From the NCBI GenBank assembly GCA_026129465.1, contig JAHCIA010000001.1, positions 1,125,964 through 1,189,963 on the forward strand: a DNA stretch of 64,000 nt. Direction: 5' to 3'. Source of the DNA: Flavobacteriales bacterium (GTDB taxonomy: Bacteria; Bacteroidota; Bacteroidia; Flavobacteriales_F; PHOS-HE28). The position numbers and the translations under genes are program-made. Below, piece after piece: positions 1-7,570 of this stretch; the stretch's first letter is position 1; every line of letters begins with the position of its first letter. Below the pieces are notes generated by a model, which was not told the DNA's origin, ran no database searches, and saw only the letters and a program-made list of their open reading frames with translations.

Positions 1-367
1 TGGTGCTGGGCACGAAGGTCTTCCAGACGAACACGTTCCAGGACAGGGAGTCCACATAGCGGATCTCCGCCGCGCTTGTGGGTGGTGCCTGCTTGAGCAG
101 GAGTGATCCGGAGGATGTCTTCCGCTCCTTGTCCGTGATGAACTCGGCCAGTTTGCCCAGATCCATCGCCAGGTCGGCCTTCAGTCCGTTGAGGTATTTC
201 ACCTCGCGCGCCCGGTTGCCCCGTTCGTTGTTCCAGTTGTTGATCTGCAAGGCGATCAAGATCCCGATCACCACCAGCAGGATCTCGCCCACGGCATAGA
301 GCAGGTAACGCGTGAGGCGGTTCTCCTTCAGGAGCCGCTGGCGGATGGCGTTGAAGATGCGGGGCAT
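1..367 (-). CDS. DUF6090-family membrane-anchored protein, 3' end outside window
   Basis: The first 122 codons are visible; the rest runs off the left edge. It opens with the conserved MPRIFNAIRQ segment, a basic stretch, then one transmembrane helix built on EILLVVIGILIAL (about residues 24-42) followed by NNW. This N-terminal signature is typical of the DUF6090 family of Bacteroidota, whose function is unknown. The remaining part is charged and probably a helical soluble domain. The gene is the downstream member of a tandem array of paralogues on this strand. The first 120 bases are nearly identical to those of the next copies while the downstream part is unrelated at the base level. Family call is firm; role unknown. 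Confidence 0.8.
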   Translation of the reverse strand, partial: MPRIFNAIRQRLLKENRLTRYLLYAVGEILLVVIGILIALQINNWNNERGNRAREVKYLNGLKADLAMDLGKLAEFITDKERKTSSGSLLLKQAPPTSAAEIRYVDSLSWNVFVWKTFVPST

Positions 368-379
368 GGTGTGGTTCGT

Positions 380-1117
380 TCACATTCGGTCTTCAAGGCG
401 CTTCACGTGCGCGTCGAGCATTTCCAGGATGGACGTGATCTCGCCCTCGATCATCTCGTACTGCCCTTGCATGTATCGGCGGATGAAGAGGTTCATCTTT
501 AGCACCTCTTGGAACTTCCGGTCATCCATGAGCCGCTCATGGTCCACAGGCATGGCCGCCTTCCACAAGGCTTCCATGTTCAGGTGTTCCAATACTTGCG
601 GATAGACATGGTCCCATTGATAGCCATCATCCAATCCTTTCTCGACATTCTCCACGTAAGCGTACTTCGTGGAGTACAGAGCTGATATGGCATTGCGGAG
701 GCTGTCATCGGAGATCAGGTCGATGCCCACGGACTTCAGGTTCTCCCAAGCGGCGGTATTCTCGCTGATCTGGTAGTTGCCCAGGATGTTCCCGAAGTGA
801 TGTTTCAGACTGTCGTCCAGTGCAGCCCTGTCCTGAAGGGCTTTCAGGACGGATTCGTTGGCGCGGATCCGTTCCTTGTTCCCAGTGACATTGTAACGCA
901 CATCCTGCAGGTCGGTCGTCAGGTTCTTCTGCATTTCCTGGAGCAGCGCCAGCTCCTTGCCGCGGGTTTTCTTCTCCGCACTGGCGTTGTTGATGCTCAA
1001 CGCGATGAGGATGCCGATCACCACCAGCAGGATCTCGCCCACGGCATAGACCAGGTAACGCGTGAGGCGGTTCTCCTTCAGGAGCCGCTGGCGGATGGCG
1101 TTGAAGATGCGAGGCAT
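380..1117 (-). CDS. DUF6090-family membrane-anchored protein
   Basis: 245 residues. The N-terminus repeats the family signature (MPRIFNAIRQRLLKEN, then a single membrane helix around residues 24-42 ending in SINN). The following 200 residues are mostly charged and amphipathic, consistent with a helical cytoplasmic or periplasmic domain; no catalytic motif is visible. It ends only 12 bases before the start of the next array member, so the two probably share a transcript. The start is fixed by the same ATGCC(T/C)CGCATCTTC context seen in every copy. DUF6090 proteins have no assigned function; the array arrangement is the informative feature. Confidence 0.8.
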   Translation of the reverse strand: MPRIFNAIRQRLLKENRLTRYLVYAVGEILLVVIGILIALSINNASAEKKTRGKELALLQEMQKNLTTDLQDVRYNVTGNKERIRANESVLKALQDRAALDDSLKHHFGNILGNYQISENTAAWENLKSVGIDLISDDSLRNAISALYSTKYAYVENVEKGLDDGYQWDHVYPQVLEHLNMEALWKAAMPVDHERLMDDRKFQEVLKMNLFIRRYMQGQYEMIEGEITSILEMLDAHVKRLEDRM

Positions 1118-1130
1118 GGAGGTGTTCTAA

Positions 1131-1194
1131 GTCCCGTAGGGACGACATGTGGTTAGAGCTTCAGAACTGACCGTCCGATCGGTCCCGTAGGGAC
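1131..1194. repeat. pair of 13-bp palindromes
   Basis: GTCCCGTAGGGAC occurs at 1131-1143 and again at 1182-1194. Each copy can fold into a 5-bp stem with a 3-base loop. The same pair with almost the same spacing occurs at 2034-2098, in the spacer between the next two DUF6090 genes. They resemble REP-like elements, but no RAYT transposase is in the window. Confidence 0.75.
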
Positions 1195-1198
1195 GGCA

Positions 1199-1249
1199 TG
1201 GGGGTGGCATCAGCATTCGGTGGAGGATGGTGGTGAAGATGCATGCCAT
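1199..1249 (-). pseudogene. decayed DUF6090 gene start
   Basis: Read on the minus strand from 1249 the bases encode MACIFTTILHRML, which aligns with MPRIFNAIRQRLL at the start of the neighbouring paralogues. The homology stops there and runs into one of the palindromes. It looks like the remains of a lost array member. Confidence 0.55.
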
Positions 1250-1252
1250 GGG

Positions 1253-2020
1253 TCATCTGTTCAATTGCGCATCGATCCGGGCCAACGCTTGTTCAGTTGA
1301 AAGTACCATGTCCTGCAAAAGCGCGATGATGCCTTGTCCGTTGATCACGCAGAGGGAGAAGCCGTTCTTGTAGGCCCGGTCCGATAGCAGCAGCGCGATC
1401 ACTTCCGGTGCCATGGGCGTCGTGCCGGTTCGATCGCCCGCTGTTGCCATGGCGAGATAGGTCTTGAAGGTCTGTCCGATATCACCGATGCGGAAGAATG
1501 TGCTGTAGAGATATTCCTCATAGTCGTGGCGGATGTGATCCTGGAAGAAATCGATGCGGTCGTACCCGAGTTCCATACGCAGCAGCTCGTTCTTGAGGCT
1601 GTCATCCGCAAGAAGTCCCAAGTTGCCCGAGCTGATCAGTTCCTTCATCGTGCTGTTGTTGCGATGGAAGGGTTCCCTGTAGAGGACATTTATCGTATGG
1701 TAGCTGAACGAATCCGGGGAGAGCTCGTGCCTCCTCTCGAAACAGTCGATCATGATCGACGCTGAACGGACGGCGGTACTGTACATGTCGATGCTCCGCT
1801 CCAGTTCCGTGATGTTCAGACGCAGGTCCGAACGGAGACCGTGCAAGAAGACCTTTTCCCGTGCCTTCGTATGCTGCGACTCACGGTAGTTGTTCACCTG
1901 CAAGGCGATCAGGATCCCGATCACCACCAGCAGGATCTCGCCCACGGCATAGACGAGGTAGCGGGTAAGGCGGTTCTCCTTCAGGAGCCGCTGGCGGATG
2001 GTGTTGAAGATGCGTGGCAT
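1253..2020 (-). CDS. DUF6090-family membrane-anchored protein
   Basis: 255 residues. Same N-terminal block as the neighbours (MPRIFNTIRQRLLKEN and the EILLVVIGILIALQVNNY membrane helix), then a divergent helical C-terminal domain of about 205 residues without recognisable active-site motifs. The motif DDSLKNELL lies about 140 residues in; comparable 'DDSLRNA' and 'DDEVQERL' segments are found in the flanking paralogues, so the variable domains are related but much diverged. It is separated from its neighbours by spacers that hold decayed starts and palindromes. Function unknown. Confidence 0.8.
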   Translation of the reverse strand: MPRIFNTIRQRLLKENRLTRYLVYAVGEILLVVIGILIALQVNNYRESQHTKAREKVFLHGLRSDLRLNITELERSIDMYSTAVRSASIMIDCFERRHELSPDSFSYHTINVLYREPFHRNNSTMKELISSGNLGLLADDSLKNELLRMELGYDRIDFFQDHIRHDYEEYLYSTFFRIGDIGQTFKTYLAMATAGDRTGTTPMAPEVIALLLSDRAYKNGFSLCVINGQGIIALLQDMVLSTEQALARIDAQLNR

Positions 2021-2033
2021 GGATGTTCGCTCA

Positions 2034-2098
2034 GTCCCGTAGGGACGTCATCTTGGTTGAATGGATGGGTACTGTTCGGTCAAAAGTCCCGTAGGGAC
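2034..2098. repeat. pair of 13-bp palindromes
   Basis: GTCCCGTAGGGAC at 2034-2046 and 2086-2098, 52 bases apart, matching the arrangement at 1131-1194. In both spacers the second palindrome is followed by GGCAT and then a decayed DUF6090 start, so the whole spacer appears to have been duplicated with the genes. Confidence 0.75.
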
Positions 2099-2154
2099 GG
2101 CATATGGGTCGGGGTCAGCATCCGCTGTCGGATGGCGTTGAAGATGCGGAGCAT
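2080..2154 (-). pseudogene. truncated DUF6090 gene start
   Basis: The minus strand reads MLRIFNAIRQRML from 2154, nearly the intact family N-terminus, then diverges and stops after 25 codons inside the palindrome pair. It lies immediately 3' of the full-length gene ending at 2164. Probably the relic of another array copy, since the membrane helix that follows in all complete members is absent. Confidence 0.65.
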
Positions 2155-2163
2155 GGCTCTCGA

Positions 2164-2904
2164 TCATTTCTTGCAACTGCGCGACAGATACGCCTCGATG
2201 CTGGCGATGAGTAGTTCGTTCTCCTCGCGCAAGGCCTTCATCCCCTTGAACCAATCGCCCATTTCCCAATAGCGGTCCGTGAGCATGTTGGCGATGGTGC
2301 GGTCCGCGAGGAGGGCGCGCCGGTCGCTGGGGAACTCCTGGTGGGCGGGGTTCAGGCCGCGCAGGTAGATGTACTCCTGCATGCGGGGGCGCAGCCGGTT
2401 GGTGGTGATGCCGCGAAGGATGGCCTCGGCGGCCTTGTACCGGTTGTGTACCGCAGGGAATCGAGTGAGCCGCTCCTGTACCTCGTCGTCCGCGATCAGC
2501 TCCATCTTGTTGTTCAGCACGCTGTGCAGGTATTCCAGCTGCGGCTGCAGGATCACCACCTCCGTGCCTTGGAAGAGCAGGGTATCCAATGCGCCGAGCG
2601 CCTCTGGAGCCGGGTCGCTTCGCATGATGTCGAGCAGGAGCTGTGTATGCGTCCTCTGACGTTCCATCTTCAGTTGCTCCTGCTCGAAGTGTGTCGCATT
2701 GGCGCGCAGGTCCACAAGCAGTTTGTGCAGCACGGTGCACTCCGCCTCACGTGCCTGCCGGGCCTGGTTCCAACCATTCACCTGCAAGGCGATGAGGATC
2801 CCGATCACCACCAGCAGGATCTCGCCCACGGCGTAGACCAGGTAACGCGTGAGGCGGCTCTCCTTCAGGAGCCGCTGGCGGATGGCGTTGAAGATGCGGG
2901 GCAT
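2164..2904 (-). CDS. DUF6090-family membrane-anchored protein
   Basis: 246 residues from the ATG at 2904, chosen because it starts exactly at the conserved MPRIFNAIRQRLLKES block; the frame is open for another 40 codons upstream but those have no family similarity. One membrane helix (EILLVVIGILIAL) is followed by NGWN and a long helical domain containing DDEVQERLTRF. This is the upstream member of the array on this strand, so its promoter should lie in the 78-base gap shared with the divergent Yip1-like gene. Function of the family is unknown. Confidence 0.8.
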   Translation of the reverse strand: MPRIFNAIRQRLLKESRLTRYLVYAVGEILLVVIGILIALQVNGWNQARQAREAECTVLHKLLVDLRANATHFEQEQLKMERQRTHTQLLLDIMRSDPAPEALGALDTLLFQGTEVVILQPQLEYLHSVLNNKMELIADDEVQERLTRFPAVHNRYKAAEAILRGITTNRLRPRMQEYIYLRGLNPAHQEFPSDRRALLADRTIANMLTDRYWEMGDWFKGMKALREENELLIASIEAYLSRSCKK

Positions 2905-2982
2905 GGAGGCAAGGGTCGAGCGAATGTCGGCAAAGGGATCCTTGCCCAAGCGCTCGCGCCGAACTTTGTCAGCACCCTCCCC

Positions 2983-3579
2983 ATGCGCCACCTGGAACAG
3001 CTCCTGCGCCTCCGTCTCGCCCACCCGCGCCGCCTGCGCATGGGCCTGCGCGATCTGCTGCTCATCGGCATCGCCTACAGCCTGGCCATCGTGCTGCTGG
3101 CGCTGGGCGGTGTGGGTCCCGGCATGCCCTCCTGGCTGGCCATCCCCACGGAGAACTACTTCACATGGGAGCCGCTCTTCACCACACCGGTCATCTTCCT
3201 CACCGGCCTACTGGCCGCCGCTGTGATGCACCTGCTGGCCCGCTGGCTGGGCGGCACGGGCAGCTTCGAGGACACCGTGGCGCTCATCGGCCCCACCACG
3301 GCATGGGCCACGCTATGCACACTGATCCCCGATGCCATCATCGGCCTGCTGCTGATCATGGGCGCGATCGACCCCGCGCAATGGATGGCGGCCATCGTGC
3401 GCCCCAGCACCACGCTGGCCATCATCTGGCTTTACCTGCTGCTCTATGTGGTGGCCTTCGCCATCCTGTATCCCATGGTGGCGCGGCTGGTACACGGGCT
3501 CCCGAACGGCAAGGCGCGCGTGGCGGGCTGGCTGGCCTTCGCCGTGTACCAGGGCATTCTATTCGTGTTCATCCGATGA
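2983..3579 (+). CDS. Yip1-like integral membrane protein
   Basis: 198 residues starting with MRHLEQLLRL, chosen as the first ATG after the divergent DUF6090 start; an AACTTTG box lies about 15 bases upstream. After a short amphipathic N-terminus there are five hydrophobic segments (about residues 22-42, 63-85, 100-122, 138-160, 175-195). This layout, with small and proline residues between helices, resembles the bacterial Yip1/YIP1-domain membrane proteins. No catalytic residues are seen. It converges on the cytochrome c gene with a 16-base gap. The family assignment rests on topology and overall look, so it is tentative. Confidence 0.55.
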   Translation: MRHLEQLLRLRLAHPRRLRMGLRDLLLIGIAYSLAIVLLALGGVGPGMPSWLAIPTENYFTWEPLFTTPVIFLTGLLAAAVMHLLARWLGGTGSFEDTVALIGPTTAWATLCTLIPDAIIGLLLIMGAIDPAQWMAAIVRPSTTLAIIWLYLLLYVVAFAILYPMVARLVHGLPNGKARVAGWLAFAVYQGILFVFIR

Positions 3580-3595
3580 GCGGGTCCATGTGCCG

Positions 3596-4564
3596 TCAAC
3601 TCCGCGGCTTCATCGGCCCGGTCTCGTGGTACACCGGCTTCAGGTCGCGCAGGTAGTTCCAGATCGCCTTCAGGTCGTCGTCGCTCATCCGGGCGAAACT
3701 GGCCCATGGCATCGGGCTGTCCGGGAAGGTGGGCCCCGCGCGGAAACGGTTGCGGAAGGTGTCGAAGGTCCAGTTGTAGAGATGGCCGGTCTCCGGGTCG
3801 GGCGTGAGGTTGGGCGTGTTGAAGAAGGTGCCGGGCGTATGGCCCGCCATGCCTTTCCAGCCTGCGAGGTCGGGTCCGATGAAGGCACCGTTGGTGAGGT
3901 CACGCGCCGTGTGGCAGCCCCGGCAGTTGGCCACGCTGTTCACCAGGTAGTCGCCGTAAGCGGCCGTGGTATCGGGCTTCATCTGTGACGGACGCGGCTT
4001 GTCCAACGGTCCCATGGGCTTCACCAGGAAGGCCTTCACCACCGCACCCAGCATGTTCAGGTCGTGGTCCGGCACCGGCGTGGGATCGGCGGGCACCGTG
4101 CGCAGGTAGCTGATGATGGCCGTGAGGTCCGAGTCGCTCAGCATGTAGAAGGGCATGAAGTCGAAGATGGCCCGCCCGTCGTGGCCCACGCCGTAGCGCA
4201 GGCTCCGCGCGATCTGCGCGTCGGTGAGCGATCCGATGCCGTGTTCCTTGTCGCCGGTGATGTTCTTCGAGTACAGCGTGCCCACCGGCAGATGGAAGGC
4301 GAAGCCGCCGTGCAGGGGGACGGGTTCGCCACGGAGGTGCGCGGCTTCATGCGCATTGTCGGTGTGGCAGCCGGTACAATGGGCGGGCCCATGCACCAGG
4401 TAGGCGCCGCGGGCGATGGTGGCGCTGTCCATGCGGGCGTGGATGTCGGGGAAAGGCGCCTCGTAGCGGAGGTCCTGCCGCAGGGCCACGGTGGCCGAGA
4501 GCAGCATGGTGAGGAAGAGGAGGATGAGGCCCGACCAGATGAGGATCTTCTTGAAGGTGCGCAT
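3596..4564 (-). CDS. membrane-anchored di-heme cytochrome c
   Basis: 322 residues from MRTFKKILIW. An N-terminal hydrophobic segment (about 8-28) acts as an uncleaved anchor or signal. Two c-type haem motifs are visible, CTGCH near residue 62 and CRGCH near residue 215, each followed by a methionine-containing region that could give the sixth ligand. Two cytochrome c domains in tandem of this size resemble the cytochrome subunits that pass electrons from periplasmic dehydrogenases. It lies 26 bases downstream of a DUF4386-like membrane protein gene, likely co-transcribed, and both are divergent from an AraC regulator that may control them. Confidence 0.85.
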   Translation of the reverse strand: MRTFKKILIWSGLILLFLTMLLSATVALRQDLRYEAPFPDIHARMDSATIARGAYLVHGPAHCTGCHTDNAHEAAHLRGEPVPLHGGFAFHLPVGTLYSKNITGDKEHGIGSLTDAQIARSLRYGVGHDGRAIFDFMPFYMLSDSDLTAIISYLRTVPADPTPVPDHDLNMLGAVVKAFLVKPMGPLDKPRPSQMKPDTTAAYGDYLVNSVANCRGCHTARDLTNGAFIGPDLAGWKGMAGHTPGTFFNTPNLTPDPETGHLYNWTFDTFRNRFRAGPTFPDSPMPWASFARMSDDDLKAIWNYLRDLKPVYHETGPMKPRS

Positions 4565-4590
4565 CGTTGTGGTGGTGTTGGTGGAAGCGT

Positions 4591-5298
4591 TCAGTCGATG
4601 GTCAATGGGTCGCCGCCGCGCGCTTCGCGCATGAGGCGCATGCCCACGGCGATGGGCCAGATGATGCCCATGAGCAGGTACACGTTCAGGCCCAGTTCGG
4701 CGAGGAGGCCGATTCCGAGGATGTTGCCCACGCCATCCAGCAGACAGGCGATACCAGTGATGTGCGAAAGCACGCTGAGGCCGCGCGGCCCGGGCTTCCA
4801 TAACAGTCCGAGCCCGATCCACCACACGGCGGCGAACAGCACTTCGAGGATGTTCCACAAGCCCTGTGTCACGGCCAGGGTCACGGTGCGGAAGGCCACA
4901 GCGAGGATCATCTGCTCGTCGCTCGATGCCGTGAGGTGCTCACGCATCAGGTCCGGCCATACCGCAGCGAGCACTGCGGCGCCCGCACTGCCGATCAGCG
5001 CGTAGGCCACACCACCCAGCGTGATCAGCGGCACCCAGGGCGAGCGGTAGCGCATCTGCCGGTGCAGGTGCAGCGCCAGGGGGATCATCAGCAGGTAATA
5101 GCCGAATAGGTCCAGGATGTTGAACCAGTAGGCGAGCTGGTGGTTGTGGGCGTGGTCCAGCGTACGCGCGGGGTCGCTGAAGGCCTCCATGTCGAGGTCC
5201 ACGGCGAAGGCGCCGACGATGAGCGTGGCGGCCGCGAGCAGACCGGCCAGGATCGCCAGTCCGCCAACGGTGCGCAGGTAGTTCCGATCGCGTTCCAT
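4591..5298 (-). CDS. DUF4386-like multi-pass membrane protein
   Basis: 235 residues from MERDRNYLRT. The start was chosen because the leader before it aligns with the leader of the methyltransferase gene at 11160 (a TTTTGC box, then CCCCATCAAACAACGACC before the ATG); an ATG eight codons upstream is possible. Six hydrophobic segments and the motif 'FNILDLFGYYLLMIPLALHL' give it the look of DUF4386-type proteins. No function is established. It shares a likely transcript with the di-heme cytochrome and is divergently placed from an AraC activator, a common arrangement for a regulated pair. Confidence 0.65.
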   Translation of the reverse strand: MERDRNYLRTVGGLAILAGLLAAATLIVGAFAVDLDMEAFSDPARTLDHAHNHQLAYWFNILDLFGYYLLMIPLALHLHRQMRYRSPWVPLITLGGVAYALIGSAGAAVLAAVWPDLMREHLTASSDEQMILAVAFRTVTLAVTQGLWNILEVLFAAVWWIGLGLLWKPGPRGLSVLSHITGIACLLDGVGNILGIGLLAELGLNVYLLMGIIWPIAVGMRLMREARGGDPLTID

Positions 5299-5401
5299 GT
5301 GGTCGTTGTTTGATGGGGGCAAAACTCCCGGCGGCCCGGTCCATGGCCACTGTCAAGGCCCGACGATCGGCTGGCACTTCACGCCAAGCGCTGTGCACGA
5401 C

Positions 5402-5409
5402 TATTTTGG
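5402..5409 (+). promoter_or_regulatory. -7 box, near-leaderless promoter
   Basis: TATTTTGG fits the Bacteroidota TAnnTTTG -7 element and ends 6 bases before the AraC start codon, so the mRNA leader would be only a few bases. Confidence 0.5.
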
Positions 5410-5415
5410 CGGCGC

Positions 5416-6471
5416 ATGAACAGCGGCACGCCAGCCCCATCGGAAGCCAGCGGTGATGCGCTCTGGGTCTCCATGCCCATCCTGCGCAACATCGTGCTGG
5501 CGGCGGGCGGCAATGCGCAGGGCATCGCGGCCATCTGCGGCGCGGCGGGCCTGGACCCTGCCGACCTGGACCGCGCCGACCTGCGCCTGGACCTGGCGCG
5601 CAACTGCGCGTTGATGGACGCCGCGCTCGATGTCTCTGGCGATCCCTGGCTGGGCCTGCACGTGGGTCAACGCACCTCGGCCACCGTGCTGGGCCTCACC
5701 GGCCACCTCATGGAAAGCAGCCCCGACCTGCTTGGCGCACTGCACAGCATGCAGGACTACACGCGCGCGTTCACGCGGCTGTACACCTTCACGCTGGAGG
5801 TGAAAGGAGACGATGTGCACTATGGTTGCGAACCGATCCAGGTATGGAACGATGTATCGCCCGAGACGGCCCGCCATAGCGTGGACATCGGCTATGCCGG
5901 GCTGTTGCGCGTGTTCCACCTGCTCGCCGGTCGGCCGGTGCGTCCACTGCGCGTCCTCTACCGCTACCTGCGCCTGCCCGATCTCAGCGAACATGAGCGT
6001 GTGCTGGGCTGCCGCCCATTGTTCGGTGCGGCGTCCAACACCATCGTCTTTTCACTGGCCGATCTGCGCGCCCCGGTGGTGGGCTACAACCCCGGACTCA
6101 ATGCCATGCTGAAGGACCTGCTGGAAGGCGAACTGCGCCGACAGGCCGGTGACGCGCCCTTCATCGAACAGGTGAGGCGTACCGTGCTGCGCAACCTGCA
6201 GGTCACCTTCCCGCCATTGGAAGCCGTGGCCGATGCCTTGCACATGACCCCTCGCACTATGCAACGCAGGCTCAAGGAGGAGGGCACCACCTACCGCGAA
6301 CTGGGCGAGACCATCAAGGAGGAGATCGCGCGCAACCTGCTGCGCAACCCGGACCTCACCCTCACCGATATCGCGCTGCGCCTGGGCTACGCCGAGGTCA
6401 CTTCCTTCCAGCGGGCCTTCCGGCATTGGACAGGCACCACGCCGAACGCCTTCCGCAAGGCGAAGAAATAA
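5416..6471 (+). CDS. AraC-family transcriptional regulator
   Basis: 351 residues. The N-terminal two thirds resemble the arabinose-binding-like effector domain of OruR/ArgR-type AraC proteins (length about 230, ending in WNDVSPETARHSVDIGYAG and later residues). The C-terminal 100 residues hold two helix-turn-helix motifs: ADALHMTPRTMQRRLKEEG (about 268-286) and the second around IALRLGYAEVTSFQRAFRHW (about 319-338), the AraC signature. The product should bind DNA in response to a small ligand. It is transcribed away from the DUF4386-like/cytochrome c pair, its most likely target. The promoter box six bases before the ATG supports the start. Confidence 0.9.
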   Translation: MNSGTPAPSEASGDALWVSMPILRNIVLAAGGNAQGIAAICGAAGLDPADLDRADLRLDLARNCALMDAALDVSGDPWLGLHVGQRTSATVLGLTGHLMESSPDLLGALHSMQDYTRAFTRLYTFTLEVKGDDVHYGCEPIQVWNDVSPETARHSVDIGYAGLLRVFHLLAGRPVRPLRVLYRYLRLPDLSEHERVLGCRPLFGAASNTIVFSLADLRAPVVGYNPGLNAMLKDLLEGELRRQAGDAPFIEQVRRTVLRNLQVTFPPLEAVADALHMTPRTMQRRLKEEGTTYRELGETIKEEIARNLLRNPDLTLTDIALRLGYAEVTSFQRAFRHWTGTTPNAFRKAKK

Positions 6472-6478
6472 GGACTTT

Positions 6479-7204
6479 TCATTCGGACCCGGGCGACATC
6501 ACCACCCGGTACCGCAGCCGCACATCAGACAGGGTCGTATTCGACCCCGCCACGCGTGCATCGCGCAAGGGCGCCGGTTCGGTCCAGGCATCGCTTGCGT
6601 CCGGCGTGGGCGGCAGTGGAAAGTCGAAGGCCAGCCAGGTGTGCTCTTCGATGTGAAAGCTGAGGATGCGCGTGGCCGAGCGGCTGTTCAGCGGCAGAAG
6701 TGCTGGCACCATGAGCATGCCGTCCGCTGTGCGGTAACGCGCCGTGTCCAATGCCACGGAGCGGTTGTCCTGGTCGCCCGCGTAGAGGCTCATGCGGATC
6801 CGGCCCGGCTCCCGAGCACCGTCGGTGATGCGCTCCAGCGGCACCATCACCTCCACCTCGATGGCGAGCGGAGCGCCCAGTACTTCCGGCGGGCGTGGGA
6901 TGCCGAGCAGGCTCAGGCCCGCGATGCCGAAAAGCGCCACCTGGCCCAGGAGCACCGAGAGGCCGGCCGCCTTCCAGAACTGAGCCCACTCCACCGCGCC
7001 CACCAACTTGGTACCCAGCAGGCCCAGCAGGAAGCCGCCGATGAAGCCCGCCGGGATGAACAGGAAGACGACCGCCATGCCACGTTTGCCCTCAAAGTCG
7101 CTGACGCCGTGCATGCCCGTGACCTTGTCCGCGACGAAGGCCGTGACGAATGCGGTGACGAGCGCGGTGAGCAGCGCGACGACCAGGGCGATCTTCCAGG
7201 ACAT
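6479..7204 (-). CDS. uncharacterised membrane protein with soluble C-terminal domain
   Basis: 241 residues from MSWKIALVVA. Three hydrophobic helices lie in the first 120 residues (about 5-28, 45-68, 82-105); the remaining 120 residues are soluble and beta-rich, with the phrase SLYAGDQDNRSVALDTARYR. I do not recognise the family. The start was chosen as the first methionine before a typical N-in membrane segment; the same frame is open far upstream but antisense to the next genes. It converges with the AraC gene with a 7-base gap. Confidence 0.6.
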   Translation of the reverse strand: MSWKIALVVALLTALVTAFVTAFVADKVTGMHGVSDFEGKRGMAVVFLFIPAGFIGGFLLGLLGTKLVGAVEWAQFWKAAGLSVLLGQVALFGIAGLSLLGIPRPPEVLGAPLAIEVEVMVPLERITDGAREPGRIRMSLYAGDQDNRSVALDTARYRTADGMLMVPALLPLNSRSATRILSFHIEEHTWLAFDFPLPPTPDASDAWTEPAPLRDARVAGSNTTLSDVRLRYRVVMSPGSE

Positions 7205-7279
7205 CCGGTGTGTGTGCCGGTGAAGATCGCGATCTTCGGCACACCAGCGCGTCGTAGTGCGCGTGGAACCACCGGCCCC

Positions 7280-7564
7280 ATGGGTCAAGCCACCGTCACC
7301 ATCACCGAAGAAGGGCGCTCGGGCTCGGTGTACTACGACTCGGAAGGCGGCCGCATCACGGGTTGGTGGGAGTTCGGCGGGGGCGATGCCGTGGCGATCG
7401 TGTACATGGGCAGCGCCAGCGAGTGGCGGCATGGGCATCCGTGGGCCATGGAGCGGCGCGCGGAGATCCTGCGCTTCGTGGGCGACGAGGTGGTGCGCCA
7501 GAAGGCCAGCAGCTGCAAAGCGGTGATCGACGAGGAAGGAGGATGGATCACCATCACGCACTAG
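7280..7564 (+). CDS. small uncharacterised protein
   Basis: 94 residues. The N-terminal half is rich in beta-forming residues and tryptophan (VYYDSEGGRITGWWEFGGGD), the C-terminal half contains a helix around RRAEILRFVGDEVVRQKAS and ends with DEEGGWITITH. No signal peptide or membrane helix. I do not recognise a family. It is six bases upstream of the next gene on the same strand, so both are probably translated from one mRNA and may work together. Confidence 0.6.
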   Translation: MGQATVTITEEGRSGSVYYDSEGGRITGWWEFGGGDAVAIVYMGSASEWRHGHPWAMERRAEILRFVGDEVVRQKASSCKAVIDEEGGWITITH

Positions 7565-7570
7565 CACCCC

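Noticed and set aside
1131-2098. Palindromes as a CRISPR array.
   Set aside because: Only four copies, spacing in two pairs, no spacer series and no cas genes; they are better seen as REP-like elements.
2341-2982. N-terminal extension of the Yip1-like gene.
   Set aside because: It runs antisense through a DUF6090 gene; the membrane domain starts after 2983.
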